A DNA stretch of 64,000 bases from Thermoplasmata archaeon (GTDB lineage: Archaea; Thermoplasmatota; Thermoplasmata; Lutacidiplasmatales; UBA184), in contig JAKAWX010000001.1 of NCBI GenBank assembly GCA_021816865.1, positions 188,739 to 252,738 on the forward strand, read 5' to 3'. Below the pieces are notes generated by a model. That model made no database searches. It was not told the DNA's origin and worked only from the letters and a program-made list of their open reading frames with translations. The translations under genes were made by a program, and so were the position numbers. The first letter of the stretch is position 1, and each line of letters begins with the position of its first letter. Positions 60,434-64,000 of the stretch are shown here, piece after piece.

Positions 60434-61579
60434 GTGGCGGTGGGGCGACGGGTCTCGAAGGGGCTCGACGAGGTGTCGGTCGGTGAGTCGTCCATCTCGT
60501 TCGTCGGGGGAGAAACCGGGGAGCTCGTCTACCGCGGGTTCGACGTGCGGGATCTCGTGCCCGGCGTCCCCTACGAGTCGATCGTCCACCTGCTGCTCCA
60601 CGGAGAACCCCCGGAGGCCGACCCGTCCCCCGAGGTCGTTCGCTCGCTCCGGGCCGCGCGCGAGGTTCCCGCCGCGATCGAGCGGGTCGTCGACGCCCTC
60701 GCGCCGGGCCTCCCCCCGCTCGAGGCCCTCCGAACGATCCTATCGGCGCTGGGCGACGGGACGTACGGATACCCCCCCACTCTCGAACAGGGGTACCGCC
60801 TCATCGCGCGCACCCCGATCCTGCTCGCACGCCACGTCCGGCGCGCGCAGGGGCTTCCCCCTCTGCGGTCCCGCAGCGACCTTTCGCACGCCGCGGACTA
60901 CCTCTACTTGCTGAAGGGCGAGAAGGCCGACCCCCGGCACGTCCGGGCGCTCGACGCGTACCTCGGTCTTCTCGCCGACCACGGGATGAACGCGTCGACG
61001 TTCGCCCTGCGCGTTGCGATATCGACCCAGTCCGACCTTGTGAGCGGGGCGACCGGCGCGCTCGGAACGCTCAAGGGACCTCTTCACGGCGGGGCACCGA
61101 GCCGGGTCTCCGACATGCTCGACGACGTCGGGACGCCCGACCGGGCGGAGGCGTGGGTCGCCGGACGCCTCGCGCGGCACGAGGTCCTCTTCGGGTTCGG
61201 CCACCGAGTGTACAAGACGGACGACCCCCGGGGCCTCGTCCTCCACGAGATCGCGCGGACGGTCGCGTCGCCCGAGCGGTTCGCGCTCGCCGAAGCGGTC
61301 GAGCGCGCCGCGCTCGCGGGGTTGCGGGCGGCACGGCCGGGCGCCCGGCTGTTCACGAACGTGGAGTTCTACACCTCGGTCGTCCTCGAGGGGATTGGGA
61401 TCCCGCGAGAGCTCTTCACCCCGACGTTCGCGGTCGCGCGGACCGTCGGGTGGACCGCCCACGCGCTCGAGCAGGCGGCCCGCAACCGGCTGATGCGCCC
61501 CGACGTCGACTACGTCGGTCCGGCGAAGGGCCGGCTCTGGCCCCGTCCTAGGCCCCGATCGGGGGAGGCGGGGACCTAA
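60434..61579 (+). CDS. gltA: Citrate synthase
   Basis: A 381-residue citrate synthase family protein. The catalytic histidines are His218 (GPLHGGA) and His257 (GFGHRVYKT). The position of the usual catalytic aspartate (NVDFY) is glutamate 311 in NVEFYTS, a difference also found in some actinobacterial-type members; activity as 2-methylcitrate synthase is possible. The GTG start is fixed by a TATA-like GTATATCTC centred 26 bases upstream. It forms a divergent promoter region with LSm and its stop overlaps that of dnaK. Confidence 0.92.
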   Translation: MAVGRRVSKGLDEVSVGESSISFVGGETGELVYRGFDVRDLVPGVPYESIVHLLLHGEPPEADPSPEVVRSLRAAREVPAAIERVVDALAPGLPPLEALRTILSALGDGTYGYPPTLEQGYRLIARTPILLARHVRRAQGLPPLRSRSDLSHAADYLYLLKGEKADPRHVRALDAYLGLLADHGMNASTFALRVAISTQSDLVSGATGALGTLKGPLHGGAPSRVSDMLDDVGTPDRAEAWVAGRLARHEVLFGFGHRVYKTDDPRGLVLHEIARTVASPERFALAEAVERAALAGLRAARPGARLFTNVEFYTSVVLEGIGIPRELFTPTFAVARTVGWTAHALEQAARNRLMRPDVDYVGPAKGRLWPRPRPRSGEAGT

Positions 61580-63471
61580 GAGTTCCCCTTCGTCTCGCCG
61601 TCCTCTTTGTCCACGACCTTGAAGTCCGCGTCGACCGCCCCCGGCGCACCCGAGCTGGCCCCAGAGGAAGGTTCCTCGGGGGTCTCGGGCCCGGGCGAAC
61701 TGCCCGTCGGGCCGGTCGCCGACTGGTAGAGCTTCTGGGCCACCGCATGGAGGGCCTTGGTGAGCTCGTCGGCCCGCGCCTGGATCTCGGTCTTCGTCGC
61801 GTCCTTCTTCTGGACGACCTCCCGAACCCCCTTGACCTTATCGCGGATCGACTCCGTCTCGGTCGAGCTCAGCTTCTCCTTCTGGTCGGTCAGGACGCGC
61901 TCGGCCTCGTACGCGAGCGACTCGGCTTGGTTCCGCGCGGTGATGAGCTCGGCGCGTTCACGGTCCTTCTCGGCGAACTCCTCCGCCTGGTGGACCATCC
62001 GGCCGACCTCGTCTTTCGATAGCTTGTTCGACGCGGTGATCGTGATCCCCTGTTTGCGCCCCGTCGCGAGGTCTTTGGCCGACACGTTGAGGATCCCGTT
62101 GGCATCGATGTCGAAGCCGACCTCCACCTGAGGGACCCCGCGCGGTGCGGGCGGGATGCCGGTGAGCAGGAAGCTTCCGAGCGCGACGTTGTCCGCCGCG
62201 ATCGGCCGTTCTCCCTGGAAGACCTGGATCTCGACCGACGATTGGCTGTCGGCCGCGGTCGTGAAGATCTGGCTCTTGCGGGTGGGGATCGTCGTGTTGC
62301 GCTCGATCAGCCGCGTGAAGACGCCGCCGATCGTCTCGACCCCGAGGGAGAGAGGTGTCACGTCGAGCAGTACGACGTCCTTGACCTCGCCCGCCAGGAC
62401 GCCTCCCTGTACCGCCGCGCCCATCGCGACGCACTCCATCGGGTCGACGCCATGTTCGATCGGGCGCCCGATCGACTGCTCGAGGAACTTCTGAACGATC
62501 GGCATCCGGGTCGGACCGCCCACGAGGACGACACGGTGGATCTGGTCCTTCGAGAGCTTCGCGTCGCGGATCGCCTGATCGACCGGCGCGCGGCACCGGT
62601 CGACGATCGGGCGGATCAGCTCCTCGAGCTTCGCCCGGGTGAGCGGTAGGGCGAGGTGTTTTGGACCCTCGTTCGTCGCGGTCAGGAACGGCAGGTTGAT
62701 CTGGGTCTCGACGGTCGACGAGAGCTCGATCTTCGCCTTCTCGGCGGCGTCGCGCACCCGCTGCATCGCCATCTTGTCGCCGCGAACGTTGACGCCGGTC
62801 TCCTTCTGGAACTCCGCGGCGATGTACTCGGTGACGGCGTTGTCCATATCCGTGCCGCCGAGCTGCGTGTCGCCGCTCGTCGACAGGACCTCGAAGACCC
62901 CGTCGCCGAACTCCATGAGCGTCACGTCGAGCGTTCCGCCTCCGAGGTCGAAGACGAGGATCTTCTGGTTCGCACCAGCCTTGTCGAGGCCGTAGGCCAG
63001 GGACGCCGCCGTCGGTTCGTTGATGATGCGGACGACTTCGAGCCCGGCGATCGCCCCGGCGTCCTTGGTCGCTTGACGCTGGTTGTCGTTGAAGTAGGCC
63101 GGTACGGTGATGACCGCCTTCTCGACCTTCTCCCCGAGGAACGCCTCCGCGTCCCGCTTGATCTTCTGGAGGAGGAACGCCGAGAGCTGCTGCGGGGTGT
63201 ACTGCTTGCCGTGGAGGGTGTAGTGGTAATCGGTTCCCATCTTTCGCTTGAACGCCGTGACCGTACCTTCCGGGTTCGACACCGCCTGCCGACGGGCGGG
63301 CTCTCCGACGATCAGCTGGCCGTCTTTCGTGAACGCCACGTACGACGGGAACGCCTTCCCTCCGCCGACGGTCGTCCCCTCGGCGCTGGGGACGATCACG
63401 GGTCGCGCGGCTTCCAGGACGGCGGCGGCCGAATTGCTGGTTCCCAGATCGATTCCGATGATCTTCGCCAT
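61576..63471 (-). CDS. dnaK: Chaperone DnaK (Hsp70)
   Basis: A 631-residue Hsp70. The ATPase domain starts [15 protein letters not shown] and has [12 protein letters not shown] and [10 protein letters not shown]; the substrate domain includes the [16 protein letters not shown] linker region; the lid ends in a disordered proline/serine-rich tail. Archaeal DnaK is widely thought to have come from bacteria. Here grpE and dnaJ are not adjacent: a citrate synthase gene converges at its 3' end and a non-coding gap lies upstream. The leader is about 30-50 bases, longer than for most genes here, which may allow heat-shock control. Confidence 0.97.
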   Translation of the reverse strand: MAKIIGIDLGTSNSAAAVLEAARPVIVPSAEGTTVGGGKAFPSYVAFTKDGQLIVGEPARRQAVSNPEGTVTAFKRKMGTDYHYTLHGKQYTPQQLSAFLLQKIKRDAEAFLGEKVEKAVITVPAYFNDNQRQATKDAGAIAGLEVVRIINEPTAASLAYGLDKAGANQKILVFDLGGGTLDVTLMEFGDGVFEVLSTSGDTQLGGTDMDNAVTEYIAAEFQKETGVNVRGDKMAMQRVRDAAEKAKIELSSTVETQINLPFLTATNEGPKHLALPLTRAKLEELIRPIVDRCRAPVDQAIRDAKLSKDQIHRVVLVGGPTRMPIVQKFLEQSIGRPIEHGVDPMECVAMGAAVQGGVLAGEVKDVVLLDVTPLSLGVETIGGVFTRLIERNTTIPTRKSQIFTTAADSQSSVEIQVFQGERPIAADNVALGSFLLTGIPPAPRGVPQVEVGFDIDANGILNVSAKDLATGRKQGITITASNKLSKDEVGRMVHQAEEFAEKDRERAELITARNQAESLAYEAERVLTDQKEKLSSTETESIRDKVKGVREVVQKKDATKTEIQARADELTKALHAVAQKLYQSATGPTGSSPGPETPEEPSSGASSGAPGAVDADFKVVDKEDGETKGNS

Positions 63472-63523
63472 GGTGCGAGGTCCTGCCGTCGCCCGCCTCG
63501 AGGGGGGCGCCGGCCCATACTCT

Positions 63524-63553
63524 GCATAAGTAAGAAAGCACTCATATAAAAAC
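63524..63553 (-). promoter_or_regulatory. AT-rich promoter region of dnaK
   Basis: Two TATA-like elements on the minus strand: TTTTATATG (63543-63551) and CTTACTTATGC (63524-63534). They predict leaders of about 50 or 32 bases. Confidence 0.6.
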
Positions 63554-63557
63554 TAAT

Positions 63558-63693
63558 CCGTTGGCCGCCGCCGAAGACGGGGGACGACGCGCGCGAGGCG
63601 CCGTTTCGAGTGGGCGGCGCGCTCCGGGTCGGGCCGCGGCCTTTCGCGAACCGGGGATCCTTGAGAGGAGGTCAAGGAATCGCCGGCCAACGG
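63558..63693. repeat. Long inverted repeat with inner hairpin
   Basis: The sequence CCGTTGGCCGCCG (63558-63570) is matched at 12 of 13 bases by the reverse complement at 63681-63693 (CGCCGGCCAACGG). Inside lies a perfect six-pair hairpin, CCTTGA (63659-63664) with TCAAGG (63672-63677), loop GAGGAGG. The element could be a structured RNA or a DNA operator region upstream of dnaK. Strand and transcription are unknown. Confidence 0.5.
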
Positions 63694-63928
63694 GCTCCTG
63701 GGCCGCCGACGCACCGAGTCGCGACCTTTCCCCGAAGGACATCCTGCGTTCCGGGGGGGCCCACCGCTCTTCTTGGAGTGCACCTCCCACCGAGACCGAG
63801 CTCGACGTCAGGGAAGGTCGAGGGCCACCCGTGGTTCCGGACCGACGCGAGTGTGGGGTCCGTGGCGGGCCGCCGGGGTTCTCCGGGGAGCCTACTTTTG
63901 AGGCACGCCGACCTGTCGCTCGTCCGCC

Positions 63929-64000
63929 GTGTCGTCCCACCCCTCCGCGCGCTCGGCCGCCCGGCCTCCCCTACCGAAAGCGGTCCTGTTCGACATGGAC
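63929..64000 (+). CDS. HAD-superfamily hydrolase (3' partial, first 24 codons)
   Basis: The frame from GTG 63929 reads through a serine/proline-rich lead of about 15 residues into KAVLFDMD at the window edge, the nucleophile motif of HAD hydrolases (probably continuing DMDG). A TATA-like CTACTTTTGA lies about 30 bases upstream. Only the N-terminus is visible, so the subgroup cannot be assigned. Confidence 0.75.
   Translation, partial: MSSHPSARSAARPPLPKAVLFDMD

Larger units (their letters stand above)
63472..63928. other. 457-base non-coding gap between dnaK and a HAD gene
   Basis: No convincing gene is seen here. The part next to dnaK (63524-63557) is unusually AT-rich and holds one or two TATA-like elements for dnaK. 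Bases 63558-63693 contain an inverted repeat with an inner hairpin. A TATA-like element for the HAD gene is near 63892. Conserved motifs of RNase P RNA and of SRP RNA were looked for on both strands and not found. The open frames in this gap are arginine/proline-rich shadows. Confidence 0.6.

Noticed and set aside
63558-63871. RNase P RNA or SRP RNA candidate
   Set aside because: The conserved CR-I/CR-V motifs of RNase P RNA and the helix-8 motif of SRP RNA are absent; a GGGGAAAGG match alone is not enough.
63542-63940. Minus-strand open frame of 132 codons upstream of dnaK
   Set aside because: Arginine/proline-rich, no start context, no recognisable motif; typical GC-rich shadow frame.
1-64000. 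CRISPR arrays, insertion sequences, rRNA genes or prophage
   Set aside because: No regularly spaced repeats, transposase, rRNA-like or phage structural genes were recognised on either strand.

Overview
The window is GC-rich archaeal chromosome, densely packed and gene-complete. Archaeal information-processing and lipid genes run throughout: topoisomerase VI A and B, TiaS, aEF1-beta, ribosomal protein eL41, an LSm protein, archaeosine radical-SAM enzyme RaSEA, CTP-type riboflavin kinase, the oligosaccharyltransferase AglB and geranylgeranyl reductase. Many start codons have a TATA-like element 25-28 bases upstream, which points to leaderless transcripts. The mixture (complex I genes, a bacterial-type DnaK, Topo VI, a 2-oxoacid:ferredoxin oxidoreductase) fits a high-GC member of Thermoplasmatota outside the order Thermoplasmatales, whose studied members lack Topo VI. 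This placement is an inference from gene content only.

Layout. 2-7137: nuoL (5' end cut off by the window), nuoM, nuoN, geranylgeranyl reductase and a polyprenyl synthase form one plus-strand run that joins respiration to membrane-lipid synthesis. 7201-12491: a small membrane protein with a nitrilase-type hydrolase, the overlapping top6B-top6A pair, and an aquaporin. 12508-19601: beta-carbonic anhydrase, the tiny eL41 gene, sucCD with a coupled small zinc protein, a ZIP transporter, coaBC and a HAD phosphatase. 19602-19709: a tRNA-His gene whose T-loop is interrupted by a 32-base intron with a bulge-helix-bulge structure. 19767-34048: an accessory-looking stretch of small membrane proteins, a penicillin-acylase-family enzyme, esterase, an eIF2B-like protein, two thioredoxin-like proteins, a dienoyl-CoA-reductase-like SDR, cupin, hydrolase, aldo/keto reductase, ferredoxin and a beta-hydroxyacid dehydrogenase.

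34045-42938 (minus) is a run headed by an exceptionally long AglB (2195 residues), followed by a signal-anchored surface protein, a four-CxxC zinc protein, aEF1-beta and a YdjM-type membrane hydrolase. 43066-49007 (minus) is a tightly coupled operon: a short LeuA-type acyltransferase, LeuC, LeuD, LeuB, thiolase and DUF35 protein. Divergent from it are the two subunits of a 2-oxoacid:ferredoxin oxidoreductase (49167-51828), then TiaS, an HtpX-like protease, a zinc-ribbon protein and HisRS. 56601-60350 (minus) holds LSm, RibK, RaSEA and NadE, followed by a CDIN1/TPD-type protein that overlaps hisS. Citrate synthase and DnaK converge at 61576. The window ends with a 457-base non-coding gap (a promoter region plus a strong inverted repeat) and the first 24 codons of a HAD hydrolase.

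The most notable items are the intron-bearing tRNA-His, the giant AglB with about 40 of its own N-glycosylation sequons in a roughly 1300-residue extracytoplasmic extension, a tiaS gene that seems to start on a non-standard codon, and several convergent gene pairs that share stop-codon bases. No CRISPR array, insertion sequence or rRNA gene was seen.
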